Below, piece after piece: positions 25,523 to 37,979 of a stretch of DNA of 64,000 nt. The notes below the pieces were generated by a model that was not told where the DNA came from, made no database searches, and worked only from the letters and a program-made list of their open reading frames with translations. Each line of letters starts with the position of its first letter. Within the stretch, counting starts at the first letter, position 1. Position numbers and translations under genes: made by a program. The DNA is from Bradyrhizobium cajani (lineage in GTDB: Bacteria > Pseudomonadota > Alphaproteobacteria > Rhizobiales > Xanthobacteraceae): assembly GCF_009759665.1 (NCBI RefSeq), contig NZ_WQNE01000009.1, positions 146,471 to 210,470 on the forward strand, written 5' to 3'.

Positions 25523-26143
25523 ATGCAAAAAGCTGCCCGCAGACCCCGGTCCACCGCTCGTCCCCCCGGCCGTCCCCGGGAGTTCGACATGGACACCGCG
25601 CTCGACCGGGCCGTGCGGGTGTTTCGCGAGCGCGGCTATCATGCCACCTCGATCGGTGACCTGACCGCGGCGATGCGGCTGGCCACCGGCAGCGTCTACA
25701 AGGCGTTTCGCGACAAGCACGCGGTGTTCCTCGCCGCCTTCGAACGCTACACCACGCTGCGCCAGCAGCAGACAAGCAACGCCGCGGCGCGCGGCGCCAA
25801 TGGGCGCGAGCGGCTGCGCAACGTGCTGCTGTCCTATGTCGAGCACTCCCGGGGCAGCGAAGGGCGGCGCGGCTGTCTCGTGGTCGGCAGCGCGGTCGAG
25901 CTCTCCGCGGTCGACCCGGTGGTCGGCGCGCGCGTCAACGCGCAGCTCAAGACTAACGAAAATTTCATCGCCGGCCTCATTCGCGAGGGACTGGCCGACG
26001 GCTCGATCCCCCGCCATGTCGACGTCGAAGACACCGCGCGGCTGATGATCTGCATCACGCAGGGCCTGCGCGTCGTCGGCAAGGCGCGCCTGCCGCTCGA
26101 CGGCGAGCGCCTGGTCGACGTCGCGATGAAACTGCTCGCCTGA
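25523..26143 (+). CDS. TetR/AcrR-family repressor
   Basis: 206 residues. The N-terminal helix-turn-helix (~20-65) reads 'ALDRAVRVFRERGYHATSIG', 'DLTAAMRLATGSVYKAFRDK', 'HAVFLAAFERY', typical of TetR/AcrR. The C-terminal ligand domain has a family-like 'EGRRGCLVVGSAVEL' segment. ATG 25523 is chosen because the operator lies just upstream; the frame stays open further upstream through repeat DNA. The MFS gene starts 52 bases after the stop, with an identical operator between, so this regulator probably controls itself and the transporter. Confidence 0.93.
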   Translation: MQKAARRPRSTARPPGRPREFDMDTALDRAVRVFRERGYHATSIGDLTAAMRLATGSVYKAFRDKHAVFLAAFERYTTLRQQQTSNAAARGANGRERLRNVLLSYVEHSRGSEGRRGCLVVGSAVELSAVDPVVGARVNAQLKTNENFIAGLIREGLADGSIPRHVDVEDTARLMICITQGLRVVGKARLPLDGERLVDVAMKLLA

Positions 26144-26159
26144 ATTTTTTGTCATAATA

Positions 26160-26175
26160 GGGAATAGTCGTTCCC
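26160..26175. promoter_or_regulatory. TetR operator 2: GGGAA-N6-TTCCC
   Basis: GGGAA at 26160-26164 and TTCCC at 26171-26175, between the repressor and the MFS gene. It is flanked by ATAATA on the left and TATAT on the right, so the -10 region may overlap it. Confidence 0.7.
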
Positions 26176-26195
26176 TATATCTGGAGTCCACGTGA

Positions 26196-27389
26196 ATGAC
26201 GATGAATGCCACGATCGAGGCCGCGCCCGGGCCGGATGCGGTGTCGCAGCGACTGACCTTCGTGCTTGCCGCGGCCTGTGGCATGGTCGCCGCCAACATC
26301 TACTATGCCCAGCCGCTGATCGCCCCGATCAGCGCCGCGCTTGGGCTGTCGCATGCCGCAGCGGGGCTGATCGTCACCATGACGCAGATCGGCTACGGCA
26401 CCGGGCTGCTGCTGATCGTGCCGCTCGGCGACCTCGTCGAGAACCGCACGCTGATCTGCTCGGTCATCATGCTCGGCGCCGCCGCGCTGCTCGCCGCCGC
26501 CTTCGCCACGCACGCGCTGCCGTTCCTGATCGCCGCGCTGTTCATCGGGCTCGGCTCGGTCGCGGTGCAGATCATCATTCCCTATGCGGCGCATCTGGCG
26601 CCGGAAGCCATTCGCGGCCGCGTCGTCGGCAACGTCTCGACCGGATTGATGCTCGGCATCATGCTGGCGCGCCCGGTGTCGAGCTTCGTCACGGCGGCGC
26701 TGTCGTGGCACGCGGTGTTCTTCTGCTCGGCCGCGCTGATGATCCTGCTCGCAGCCGTGCTGTGGATGACGCTGCCGAAGCGCAAGCCGGTCGCGCGCAT
26801 GCATTACGGCGCGTTGCTGCTGTCGATGCCGCATCTGGTGCGCACGACGCCGCTGCTGCGTCGCCGCGCGCTCTACCAGGCCTGCCTGTTCGGCGCCTTC
26901 AGCCTGTTCTGGACGGTGACGCCGCTGCTGCTCGCGAGCGAATTCGGCTTCACCCAGCGTGGCATCGCGCTGTTCGCGCTCGCCGGCGTCGCCGGCGTGT
27001 TCGCGGCCCCGATCGCGGGACGGCTTGCCGATCGTGGCCATAGCCGTGTCGCGACCCTGGTCGCAATGCTGCTTGCGGCCGCATCGTTCCTGATCACGCA
27101 TGTCGGCGCGCCCGGATCGGTGCTCAACCTCGCTTGCCTGGTCGTGGCCGCGATCGCGCTCGATTTCGGCGTGCAGGGCAATGTCGTGCTGGGCTTCCGG
27201 GCCATCTTCCTGCTCGGGCACGAGCACCGCAGTCGCCTCAACGGTCTCTACATGGCGACGTTCTTCGCGGCCGGCGCTGCCGGCTCCGCGGTCGGCGCCT
27301 TCGCCTTCGCACAGGGCGGCTGGACGCGGGCATCGGCGATCGGGCTCGCTCTGCCTGTTGTTGGCCTGCTCTATGCGGCCACGGAGTAG
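26196..27389 (+). CDS. MFS transporter (efflux-type)
   Basis: 397 residues with about twelve membrane segments, for example 'LTFVLAAACGMVAANIYYAQ', 'LIVTMTQIGYGTGLLLIVPL' and 'IGLGSVAVQIIIPYAAHLA'. The loop 2-3 MFS-like motif is weak (GDLVENR). 'PEAIRGRVVGNVSTGLMLGI' is typical of small drug/metabolite exporters. It is probably an efflux carrier whose substrate is the ligand of the adjacent TetR regulator. ATG 26196 is preceded by GGAG; ATG 26202 is possible. Confidence 0.9.
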   Translation: MTMNATIEAAPGPDAVSQRLTFVLAAACGMVAANIYYAQPLIAPISAALGLSHAAAGLIVTMTQIGYGTGLLLIVPLGDLVENRTLICSVIMLGAAALLAAAFATHALPFLIAALFIGLGSVAVQIIIPYAAHLAPEAIRGRVVGNVSTGLMLGIMLARPVSSFVTAALSWHAVFFCSAALMILLAAVLWMTLPKRKPVARMHYGALLLSMPHLVRTTPLLRRRALYQACLFGAFSLFWTVTPLLLASEFGFTQRGIALFALAGVAGVFAAPIAGRLADRGHSRVATLVAMLLAAASFLITHVGAPGSVLNLACLVVAAIALDFGVQGNVVLGFRAIFLLGHEHRSRLNGLYMATFFAAGAAGSAVGAFAFAQGGWTRASAIGLALPVVGLLYAATE

Positions 27390-27480
27390 TTGCCGTGATT
27401 TGCTGCGGCAGAGTGGCACAGCATCCCGATCGTTCGGAAAACACGCGCCAATTACGGCGCGAACGCAGGCTCACAACTTA

Positions 27481-27502
27481 GTTATGATATGTGTTATGAT
27501 AT
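27481..27502 (+). promoter_or_regulatory. Direct repeats upstream of the PstS-like gene
   Basis: GTTATGATAT occurs at 27481-27490 and again at 27493-27502, a 12-base period in AT-rich DNA about 110 bases before the gene. It could be a regulator site; it does not match the usual Pho-box sequence. Confidence 0.35.
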
Positions 27503-27609
27503 AGGATCATATCCTTCACGCGGCATCCTTAGGTTGTTGTCGGCGCCCGAATGGCGCGTGTCTCCAGCGTTCATGCCGGAGGCGAAATCAACGACAACGG
27601 AGAACAGGG

Positions 27610-29106
27610 ATGAGGAAATCGATCTTGTGCGCCTCTGCGGCATTGATCTGCACGGGCCTCACTACGAACGCAGCGCAGGCGCAGTCCTACGCGTTCGGCA
27701 CCGGCGCATCGCTCTCTCAGCTTTTGTATCGCCACTTGATGGACTGCATGTACAATCAGGCGCAAGGCAGCCCCGGGACGCCTCCCAAAACGCCAAAAGC
27801 TGAGCATTGTCCCGCATTCAACAGTAGCGGTTACGGCGGCCTGGTGCTGTTCGCACCGACGGGGTCGGGTAACGGCAAGCTGGCTCTGCGCACCAACCGT
27901 GTCGCCGATATCGGCGTGCCGGGTTCGGGCGCGGTCACCTATGCCGATTCCACCATTGGTGTGAACAACATCGCCGATTACGACGGCGTCCAGTTCGCCT
28001 TCAGCGACGACGTGCTCACGCCCGCCGACATCGCGGCGTGGAATGCGGCTGGCAATCCCGCCCGCTTCGGCAACGTCATCCAGATTCCGACGCTGGTTCG
28101 TTCAGTCGGGATCGGGTTCAACGGCAAGGATGGTACCGGTGCTGTTCTGAACATCCTGCCCGCGGTGCCGTCGGAGGGGACGAGCGGCCTCAATCTCTCG
28201 CGCAAGGCGTTGTGCGGTATCGTGTCCGGACATGTCACCAAGTGGAATAATCCGCTGCTGACTGTGACCAACGGTGCCGTTCTCGGCAACGGCCAAATCA
28301 CCTTCGTCCATCGCTCCGACGCCTCGCAGGCCTCCTTCCTGTTCTCCAACGCGATGACGGAGCAATGTCGCTACGAGTTCGGCCCCGCGAGCGAAGCCGA
28401 CCCGACCCTCGTGTCCTACGCCTATCCGTGGACCGACCATTCGACTGCGTGCACGAGCCTGCCCTTGCCGACCGGTGCCAGCCTGTCGAACTGGCCGGAT
28501 CAATTTCCGACCGATCAGTGCGGCAAAGCCCTTGTGGGACCGGCCGGCAGCAGCTTCGCCAATGCAGCGGGCAATGGCGGCGTCGCCGCCATGGTGAACT
28601 CCATCAATGGCGCGATCGGCTATGCCAATCTGGAGTTCCTGGCGCCTATCGGCCTGACCGGGCCCAGAACGGCGAACTTGCAGTCGCAATGGGACATCAC
28701 CGCGGCGACCGGGCTATTCCAGCCTCCGACCATCCAGGGCGGTTACGTCACGATGGCCACGGCGATCCCGCACTTCAGCGCGGCGGAGCGCGCCAATCCG
28801 CTGCAATGGAGCATCCAGGGTCTCGTTCCGAATCCGATCACGCAGGGTGCTTATCCGATCGCCGGATTTAGTTGGGTCGAAATGTATCAGTGCTACCAGA
28901 TCCACTCGAACGGGAATAACGCCTTCCTCTGGTTCAGGTTCTGGCTGAACTACCTCTACGGCAGTGACGCGATACCGATCATGCGTCTGGACGATTATGT
29001 CGCCGAAGTGCCCCCCGTCTGGCAGAACGAGGTCTCACTGCTGCTGAACGATTCCGTCTATGGCCCCAACGGCTCCGCTTGCGCCGGGAAGGTCGGCGCG
29101 TACTGA
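27610..29106 (+). CDS. PstS-like periplasmic substrate-binding protein
   Basis: 498 residues with a signal peptide (ending TTNAAQAQSYAFG). PstS/PBP-like-2 features are visible: 'ALCGIVSGHVTKWNNPLL' (compare the family 'FSGKITNWND'), 'FVHRSDASQASFLFSNAM', and 'NSINGAIGYANLEFLAP'. PstS proteins bind phosphate for the PstCAB importer. This one is long, Cys-containing and has no pst genes beside it, so it may bind another anion or act as an extracellular protein. ATG 27610 follows 'GAGAACAGGG'. Confidence 0.72.
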   Translation: MRKSILCASAALICTGLTTNAAQAQSYAFGTGASLSQLLYRHLMDCMYNQAQGSPGTPPKTPKAEHCPAFNSSGYGGLVLFAPTGSGNGKLALRTNRVADIGVPGSGAVTYADSTIGVNNIADYDGVQFAFSDDVLTPADIAAWNAAGNPARFGNVIQIPTLVRSVGIGFNGKDGTGAVLNILPAVPSEGTSGLNLSRKALCGIVSGHVTKWNNPLLTVTNGAVLGNGQITFVHRSDASQASFLFSNAMTEQCRYEFGPASEADPTLVSYAYPWTDHSTACTSLPLPTGASLSNWPDQFPTDQCGKALVGPAGSSFANAAGNGGVAAMVNSINGAIGYANLEFLAPIGLTGPRTANLQSQWDITAATGLFQPPTIQGGYVTMATAIPHFSAAERANPLQWSIQGLVPNPITQGAYPIAGFSWVEMYQCYQIHSNGNNAFLWFRFWLNYLYGSDAIPIMRLDDYVAEVPPVWQNEVSLLLNDSVYGPNGSACAGKVGAY

Positions 29107-29328
29107 GTTCTGTGCGGGCTCCGGCCCGGCGAGCTTGCAGCGACATCATGCATCCGGCTCCGGGCCGGGTGCAGGCGACCGTCGGTGCGCGTCGGTTGCG
29201 CGCCGCGGCCGTTTACCAGCCGTGGATAGCAGGCCCTGACAGGTGCCATTTCCGCCTCGCGGTTTCCCAGCGGTTGTAGTACTTTGGTCGCAAACGGGCC
29301 TGGTTAACAGGCGGCAGGGGGAGGCTTC

Positions 29329-29748
29329 ATGAGGCAGGCGGGACTGATTGGCGTACCACGGGTACGGCCATGGTCGTGGCAGGCGTTTCTGCTGGGATTT
29401 GTCGTCGTCGCAGTATCGGCTGCGCTTCAAGGCATCTGCGTCGCGTTCGGCGCAAAATTCTATTTCGCGGCGTTCCTGCCCGGCCTTTTCGTGCTCGGAC
29501 TTGTTGCGGGCGCACCGGCGGCGGCGTTCGCCGCGCTGCTCACCATTCCGCTGGTGTGGTGGGCGTTCATGCCGCCCTTCTTCGAATTCAATTCCCTGAC
29601 CAGCGCCAATGCCGATTCCATCAACCTGTTCTGCCTGCTCGCCGTTCTGCTGATCGGCCTCGCCGATCTCTGCCGTGAGACGATGGCTATCATCAGCCGC
29701 GGCGGGCTGAAGCCGTCGGGCGAGAGCGTGGCAACGAATTCGCAATAA
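29329..29748 (+). CDS. Small multi-spanning membrane protein
   Basis: 139 residues with about four membrane segments: 'WQAFLLGFVVVAVSAALQGI', 'FYFAAFLPGLFVLGLVAGAP', 'AALLTIPLVWWAFMPPFFEF', 'NLFCLLAVLLIGLADLC'. The arrangement resembles the DUF4118 membrane sensor domain without any kinase. A GGGGGAGG precedes the ATG. It is transcribed alone; function unknown. Confidence 0.75.
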   Translation: MRQAGLIGVPRVRPWSWQAFLLGFVVVAVSAALQGICVAFGAKFYFAAFLPGLFVLGLVAGAPAAAFAALLTIPLVWWAFMPPFFEFNSLTSANADSINLFCLLAVLLIGLADLCRETMAIISRGGLKPSGESVATNSQ

Positions 29749-29886
29749 ATCAGCATTGCGCGGCCGCGCGCGTTGCGCGCACGCAACAGTCCGGCAACCA
29801 TCCGCCAGCTTCGTGCGCGCCGCTAACTTTTCGAAAAAGGTTTGGCCGCAATTTCTCCCCCGGGAATGACGAGGGAGTTTTCGCAC

Positions 29887-30084
29887 ATGAACGGTCACGC
29901 CATCTTGGAGAACGTGCGCCGCTATCGCGGCATCGCATCGCTCTATCGCCAGACGGCTGCATTCCGCCCGGGCCAGAGCTGGTCGCTGCTGGAGCAGGCG
30001 AAGGATTGGGAAGAGCGGGCGCTGTCGGAGCTGGAAGCCTATTTCGCCGCGCGCGCGGACTACGCCGCGCCGCTCGCAGCTTGA
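29887..30084 (+). CDS. Small conserved protein (ENVRRYR family, copy 1)
   Basis: 65 residues: 'ILENVRRYRGIASLYRQTAA', 'PGQSWSLLEQAKDWEERALS'. A paralogue lies at 40527-40736 (shared ENVRRYR-ALAS-RQ-AA-RP pattern). Such short helical proteins are frequent in Bradyrhizobium; function unknown. ATG 29887 has GAGGGAG upstream. Confidence 0.75.
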   Translation: MNGHAILENVRRYRGIASLYRQTAAFRPGQSWSLLEQAKDWEERALSELEAYFAARADYAAPLAA

Positions 30085-30210
30085 TCGGTAGCCATATCAG
30101 AGCGGCCAGATTGTGGACGGACACCACGGGGCAATTACGGAGTTATCTCGGTCTCTGCATGTGCTAGCAACGCCCGATCGAGATCCTTCACCTCGGCCCG
30201 GGGGCAAGCG

Positions 30211-30303
30211 ATGACCACCTTCAACCGCATCTTCACGACGGAGCGTCTGCTCCAGATCATCGTGATTCTGGCGGCGACCATCGCCATGAAGCTGATGGGC
30301 TGA
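30211..30303 (+). CDS. Possible 30-residue single-span membrane peptide
   Basis: MTTFNRIFTTERLLQIIVIL followed by AATIAMKLMG, then TGA. Nearly half is hydrophobic, so it would span the membrane once. A weak purine-rich site (GGGGGC) precedes the ATG. It ends 12 bases before the cbbR stop on the other strand. It is the only coding candidate in 30085-30314. Confidence 0.4.
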   Translation: MTTFNRIFTTERLLQIIVILAATIAMKLMG

Positions 30304-30314
30304 GAGCCAGCGGA

Positions 30315-31292
30315 CTATCGTCCGCCGAACTCGGGCACGTCAGGCAGATAGTTCGAGCCCTCCGACCCCAGAAAATCGAACATCGCCTGAGCCGGCGGCA
30401 GCAGCACCTTGTCGCTGCGGCGGATCACGTACCACTGCCGGACGATCGGCAGGCCTGCGACGTCGAGCACAACGAGCCGGCCCTCGGCAAGCTCGTGCGC
30501 CACGGTGTGGGCCGAGATGAAGGCGATGCCGAGCCCGGCGATCACCGCCTGCTTGATGGTCTCGTTGCTGCTCATCTCCATGCCGATGATCGGCTCGAGA
30601 TCGGACTTCTGGAACATGCCCTCCATCAGCGTCCGCGTGCCCGATCCGGGCTCGCGCGTGAGGAAGGTCTCGTGCACGAGGTCGGTGAGGTTGAGGCCCG
30701 AATCCTTCTCCAGCCAATGCCCCTTGCGCGCGACGATGATGTGCGGATTGCGCCCGAGCTGGCGAACGTCGACGCTGACGTCGGCCGGTGGCCGACCCAT
30801 CACCGCGAAATCGAGGTCGTAGCCGTGCATGGCCTCGCGGATCTCCTCGCGATTGCCGATGGTGAGCTTGATCTCGATCTTCGGATGTCGCTTCGAGAAC
30901 GCCGCGATCGCGTGCGGCACGAAATATTTCGCGGTCGAGACCGCGCCCAGTTGCACCGTGCCGCCGGTCCGGCCTGCGAGCAGGTCGAGCGCGCCCTGGC
31001 AATCCATGATCGCGGCCTCGACGCGCTCGGCCAGCGCCAGCACCTCCTTGCCTGCCTCCGTCAGCAGCATGCCGTCCCCGGTCCGCTGCACCAGCGGCAG
31101 GCCGGCAAGGTCCTGAAGCTGCCGGAGCTGCTGGGTCACGGCCGGCTGGGTCAGGCCGAGATGGCTGGATGCCGCCGTCACGCTGCCCTTGGCCGAAAGC
31201 GCCGCGAGCGAGCGAAGCTGCCGGATCGTCAGATGCCGGAGCTGGGCTGCCGCGTGGCTAGGGCCATTATAAGAAAATTCTTTAGCCGTCAT
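30315..31292 (-). CDS. cbbR: CbbR, LysR-type regulator of the Calvin-cycle operon
   Basis: 325 residues. The LysR helix-turn-helix lies at ~20-80 ('HLTIRQLRSLAALSAKGSVT', 'HLGLTQPAVTQQLRQLQDLA'). The effector domain includes 'VQLGAVSTAKYFVPHAIAAF' and 'TREPGSGTRTLMEGMF', as in CbbR. It is divergent from the cbb operon, the usual CbbR position, and should activate cbbFPTALSXE in response to metabolites such as RuBP or NADPH. An AT-rich inverted repeat overlaps its start codon, consistent with autoregulation. Confidence 0.93.
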   Translation of the reverse strand: MTAKEFSYNGPSHAAAQLRHLTIRQLRSLAALSAKGSVTAASSHLGLTQPAVTQQLRQLQDLAGLPLVQRTGDGMLLTEAGKEVLALAERVEAAIMDCQGALDLLAGRTGGTVQLGAVSTAKYFVPHAIAAFSKRHPKIEIKLTIGNREEIREAMHGYDLDFAVMGRPPADVSVDVRQLGRNPHIIVARKGHWLEKDSGLNLTDLVHETFLTREPGSGTRTLMEGMFQKSDLEPIIGMEMSSNETIKQAVIAGLGIAFISAHTVAHELAEGRLVVLDVAGLPIVRQWYVIRRSDKVLLPPAQAMFDFLGSEGSNYLPDVPEFGGR

Positions 31293-31314
31293 TATGAATA
31301 GAAATTTTCCTTAT
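31269..31314. promoter_or_regulatory. Putative CbbR operator in the cbbR-cbbF region
   Basis: An imperfect inverted repeat, ATAAGAAAATT (31269-31279) and AATTTTCCTTAT (31303-31314), sits in AT-rich DNA across the cbbR start codon. LysR-type regulators normally bind such dyads in the divergent promoter. Confidence 0.5.
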
Positions 31315-31411
31315 TAAGCCAGCCCTGTCAATCTCATCGTGCTGGGACCGACCGCACCGGACCTCCACTGGGGAGGGAACCGGATGCGGCGCCAGCAAGG
31401 GGATGGACGCG

Positions 31412-32449
31412 ATGACCGGGCAACTCAGGCTGGAAGACCACCTTCAACGGTACTCCGAGACCGCGCCGCATGCGCTGGCCGTGGCGGCCGCAGTCGATGC
31501 GATCGCAGCGGCCGCGATCGAGATCGCCGACCTCATCGCCACCGGCGATCTCGCCGACGCGTCGGGCCTGACCACCGGCCGCAACAGCGACGGCGACGTC
31601 CAGCGCGATCTCGACGTCCAGGCGGATGCGATCCTGCGCCGCTGCCTCGGCCGGCTGCCGATCGCGGCACTGGCGTCGGAGGAGATGCGCGAGGCCCAGA
31701 TCGTCGACCGTGCGGCCAGGATCTGCGTCGCGATCGACCCGCTCGACGGCTCCTCCAACATCGACATCAACATGACGGTCGGCACGATCTTCTCGATCCT
31801 GCCCGCGCCTGACGACCTCGCGCTCGCCTTCCATCAGCGCGGCTCGGCGCAACTCGCGGCCGGCTTCATCACTTATGGCCCGCAGACTTCGCTGGTGCTG
31901 ACGCTCGGCGATGGCGTCGACATCTTCACGCTTGACCGGAAGGCTGGCTGCTTCCGCCTCGCGCGCAGCGGCGTGCAGATCTCCGAGGCCTGCGAGGAGT
32001 TCGCGATCAATGCCTCCAATCGGCGGCATTGGGATTCGCCGGTGCGCGCCTTCATCGACGAATGCCTCGCCGGTGTCGAAGGCCCCGCCAATCACGATTT
32101 CAATATGCGCTGGATCGGCTCGCTGGTCGCGGAGGCCTATCGCATCCTCACCCGCGGCGGCGTGTTCCTCTATCCCTCGGACGCGCGGCCCGGCTATGGC
32201 GACGGCCGTCTGCGCCTGACCTACGAAGCGCATCCGATGGCTTACATCATCGAGCAGGCCGGCGGCTCCGCCACGACCGGACGCGAGCGCATCCTCGACC
32301 TGTCGGCGCAAAGCCTGCACCAGCGCGTGCCGCTGATCATGGGTTCGAGCAACGAGGTGCGGCGCGTCGAGGAACTACACTGCGATCCGCTGCTGGTCGC
32401 CAGCGTCGCCGCACCGCTGTTCGCGCGCCGCGGTTTCTTCCGGCTCTGA
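31412..32449 (+). CDS. cbbF: Class I fructose-1,6-bisphosphatase
   Basis: 345 residues. Signatures are the metal site '[11 protein letters not shown]', '[20 protein letters not shown]', and '[20 protein letters not shown]' near the substrate site, then '[16 protein letters not shown]'. It removes the C1 phosphate of fructose-1,6-bisphosphate (and often sedoheptulose-1,7-bisphosphate) in the Calvin cycle. ATG 31412 is preferred because GGGG lies 9 bases upstream; ATG 31403 would leave no spacing. It is the first gene of the operon, 11 bases before cbbP. Confidence 0.95.
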   Translation: MTGQLRLEDHLQRYSETAPHALAVAAAVDAIAAAAIEIADLIATGDLADASGLTTGRNSDGDVQRDLDVQADAILRRCLGRLPIAALASEEMREAQIVDRAARICVAIDPLDGSSNIDINMTVGTIFSILPAPDDLALAFHQRGSAQLAAGFITYGPQTSLVLTLGDGVDIFTLDRKAGCFRLARSGVQISEACEEFAINASNRRHWDSPVRAFIDECLAGVEGPANHDFNMRWIGSLVAEAYRILTRGGVFLYPSDARPGYGDGRLRLTYEAHPMAYIIEQAGGSATTGRERILDLSAQSLHQRVPLIMGSSNEVRRVEELHCDPLLVASVAAPLFARRGFFRL

Positions 32450-32460
32450 GAGGGACGGCC

Positions 32461-33336
32461 ATGTCCAGGAAGCATCCGATCATCTCCATCACCGGCTCCT
32501 CCGGCGCCGGCACCACATCGGTCAAGAAGACCTTTGAGCAGATATTCTTCCGCGAGAAGGTCAATGCCGTCTACATCGAGGGCGATGCGTTCCATCGCTA
32601 CGACCGCGCCGAGATGCGCGCGCAGATGGCGAAGGAGGCCGAACGCGGCAACAGGCATTTCAGCCATTTCAGCCCCGAGACCAATCTGTTCGAGGAGCTG
32701 GAGCGCGCCTTCCGCGACTATGGCGAGACCGGCACCGCGACGACGCGGCACTACGTGCACGATGCAGAAGAGTCCGCGTTGCACGGCGCGCCTCCCGGCA
32801 CCTTCACCGAATGGGAGCGGCTGCCGGAGAATTCGGACTTGTTGTTCTACGAAGGCCTGCATGGCGCCGTGGTTACGGACAAGGTGAATGTCGCGCGCTA
32901 TGCCGACCTCAAGATCGGCGTCGTGCCCGTCATCAATCTCGAATGGATCCAGAAGCTGCATCGCGACCGCAGTGCGCGCGGCTATTCGACCGAGGCCGTT
33001 ACCGACACCATTCTGCGGCGGATGCCCGATTACATTCACTACATCTGCCCACAGTTCACCGAGACCGACATCAACTTCCAGCGCGTGCCGACGGTGGACA
33101 CCTCCAATCCCTTCATCGCGCGCTGGATCCCGACGCCCGACGAATCGATGGTCGTGATCCGCTTCAAGAACCCGCGCGGCATCGACTTCCCATATCTGCT
33201 GTCGATGCTGCCTCACAGCTGGATGTCGCGGGCGAATTCGATCGTGTGCCCCGGCGCCAAGCTCGATCTCGCGATGCAGCTCATCCTGACGCCGCTGATC
33301 ATGCAGCTGATCGAGCGCAAGCGCAGCCTGAAGTGA
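32461..33336 (+). CDS. cbbP: Phosphoribulokinase
   Basis: 291 residues, the bacterial octameric PRK type. The P-loop is GSSGAGTTS near residue 12, followed by '[17 protein letters not shown]' and '[12 protein letters not shown]' (the acidic site residues). It makes ribulose-1,5-bisphosphate from ribulose-5-phosphate and ATP. The start ATG 32461 follows GAGAGGGACGGCC. The frame is open further upstream inside cbbF, without family similarity. Confidence 0.96.
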   Translation: MSRKHPIISITGSSGAGTTSVKKTFEQIFFREKVNAVYIEGDAFHRYDRAEMRAQMAKEAERGNRHFSHFSPETNLFEELERAFRDYGETGTATTRHYVHDAEESALHGAPPGTFTEWERLPENSDLLFYEGLHGAVVTDKVNVARYADLKIGVVPVINLEWIQKLHRDRSARGYSTEAVTDTILRRMPDYIHYICPQFTETDINFQRVPTVDTSNPFIARWIPTPDESMVVIRFKNPRGIDFPYLLSMLPHSWMSRANSIVCPGAKLDLAMQLILTPLIMQLIERKRSLK

Positions 33337-33352
33337 ACAAGGAGAGACTCCG

Positions 33353-35371
33353 ATGAACATCTCCGTCCACGCCGAAGCCGACCTCGCATCGGTGACGCAC
33401 AACGATCTCGCCAACGCCGTCCGTTTCCTCGCGGTCGACGCCATCGAGACCTCGCAGTCCGGACATCCGGGCCTGCCCATGGGCATGGCCGACGTCGCGA
33501 CCGTGCTGTTCTCGCGCTTCCTCAAATTCGACCCCGCGCACCCGAACTGGCCGGACCGCGACCGCTTCGTGCTGTCGGCGGGCCATGGTTCGATGCTGCT
33601 CTATGCGCTGCTGCATCTCACCGGCGGTGATATCAGCGTCGACGACATCAAGGCGTTCCGGCAGTGGGGCTCGAAGACGCCGGGTCATCCGGAATATGGA
33701 CACACGCCGGGCGTCGAGACCACGACGGGGCCGCTGGGGCAGGGCATCGCCACCGCCGTCGGCATGGCGCTCGCCGAACGCATGGCCAATGCGCGGCATG
33801 GCGACGGGCTGGTCGACCACTTCACCTATGCGATCGCCGGCGATGGCTGCCTGATGGAAGGCATCAGCCAGGAGGCGATCTCGCTTGCGGGGCATCTCAA
33901 GCTCTCGCGCCTGATCGTCCTGTTCGACGACAACGGCATCTCGATCGACGGGCCGACGTCGCTCGCGACCTCCGACGACCAGCTCGCGCGCTTTGCGGCG
34001 TCGGGCTGGTCGGTCCGCCGCGTCGACGGGCACGATCCCGAGGCCATCGCGCAGGCAATCGCGGAAGAGCGCGAGAGCGCAAAGCCGTCGCTGATCGCCT
34101 GCCGTACCATCATCGGCTATGGCGCGCCGGACCGCCAGGGCACCGAGAAGGCGCATGGCGCACCGCTCGGCGCCGAGCAGACCGCAGCGGCGCGGCGGAC
34201 GCTTGGCTGGGACTATCAGCCTTTCGTGGTGCCGCTCCCGGTCCTGAAGGCGTGGCGGATGATCGGGCAGCGCGGCCAGGTCGCACGCCTCGCCTGGCTC
34301 GACCGCTATGAATGCGCGACGCCCGCGCAGCGCGAATTGTTTGTCGAGGGCAAGGCCGTTGCCCTGCCGGATGCCTATGCCCAGGCGACGGCGAAATTGC
34401 GCGAGCGCTTTGCGACCGAGCGTCCAAAGCTCGCGACGCGGCAGGCCTCGCAACAGGTGCTCGACGGCATCGCGGGGACGATTCCCGGCCTGGTCGGCGG
34501 CTCTGCGGACCTGACACATTCGAACCTGACGCATGCCAAGGCGCAGAGCCCGGTCAAGAGCGGAGCGTTCGCCGGCGACTACATCCACTACGGCATTCGC
34601 GAGCACGGCATGGCGGCTGCGATGAACGGCCTTGCGCTGCATGGCGGCTTCATTCCCTATGGCGGCACCTTCCTGGCATTCTCCGACTACAGCCGGCCGG
34701 CGATCCGTCTTGCGGCCCTGATGCGGCTGCGTGTCATCCATGTGATGACCCACGACTCCATCGGGCTCGGCGAGGACGGACCGACGCACCAGCCGGTCGA
34801 GCACCTCGCGGCGCTGCGCGTCATTCCGAACCTCCTGGTGTTCCGCCCCGCCGACGCGGTGGAGACGCTGGAGGCCTGGGACTGCGCCCTCGATTCCGAG
34901 GACCGTCCGTCCGTGCTGTGCCTGTCGCGTCAGGCCCTGCCGACCTTCCGCAGCGATGCCCGCGGCAGAAACCGCGTCGCACGTGGCGCCTATCTCGTCG
35001 TCTCCCCGGACGGCGGCCGCGACGTGACGTTGATCGCAACCGGCTCGGAAGTGTCGATTGCGCTGGAAGCTGCCCGCCTGCTCGCGACCGAGCACATCCG
35101 CGCGGCCGTGGTGTCCGCGCCCTGCTTCGCGCTGTTCGAGGAACAGGCGGACGATTATCGCGCAACCGTGCTCGGCACTGCGCCGCGCGTCGGGATCGAG
35201 GCGGCCGTAGCGGGCGACTGGGCGCGCTGGATCGGTGCCGACGGCGAGTTCGTCGGCATGCGCGGCTTCGGCGCCTCGGCGCCGGCACCCGTGCTCTACC
35301 GCGAATTCGGCATCACACCGCAAAGCATCACAGAAGCTGCCCGGCGCGCGATCGCCCGCAAGAGACAGTAA
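33353..35371 (+). CDS. cbbT: Transketolase
   Basis: 672 residues, normal for transketolase. The thiamine-diphosphate motif is [10 protein letters not shown] with NGISIDG in the N-terminal domain. '[19 protein letters not shown]' and '[14 protein letters not shown]' are also present. The central domain has '[20 protein letters not shown]'. It moves two-carbon units in the regeneration phase of the Calvin cycle. A strong AAGGAGAG site precedes the start; it is 16 bases after cbbP. Confidence 0.96.
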   Translation: MNISVHAEADLASVTHNDLANAVRFLAVDAIETSQSGHPGLPMGMADVATVLFSRFLKFDPAHPNWPDRDRFVLSAGHGSMLLYALLHLTGGDISVDDIKAFRQWGSKTPGHPEYGHTPGVETTTGPLGQGIATAVGMALAERMANARHGDGLVDHFTYAIAGDGCLMEGISQEAISLAGHLKLSRLIVLFDDNGISIDGPTSLATSDDQLARFAASGWSVRRVDGHDPEAIAQAIAEERESAKPSLIACRTIIGYGAPDRQGTEKAHGAPLGAEQTAAARRTLGWDYQPFVVPLPVLKAWRMIGQRGQVARLAWLDRYECATPAQRELFVEGKAVALPDAYAQATAKLRERFATERPKLATRQASQQVLDGIAGTIPGLVGGSADLTHSNLTHAKAQSPVKSGAFAGDYIHYGIREHGMAAAMNGLALHGGFIPYGGTFLAFSDYSRPAIRLAALMRLRVIHVMTHDSIGLGEDGPTHQPVEHLAALRVIPNLLVFRPADAVETLEAWDCALDSEDRPSVLCLSRQALPTFRSDARGRNRVARGAYLVVSPDGGRDVTLIATGSEVSIALEAARLLATEHIRAAVVSAPCFALFEEQADDYRATVLGTAPRVGIEAAVAGDWARWIGADGEFVGMRGFGASAPAPVLYREFGITPQSITEAARRAIARKRQ

Positions 35372-35383
35372 GGAGGACTTCCC

Positions 35384-37968
<2,585 letters not shown>

Positions 37969-37979
37969 GGAGAATAGAC

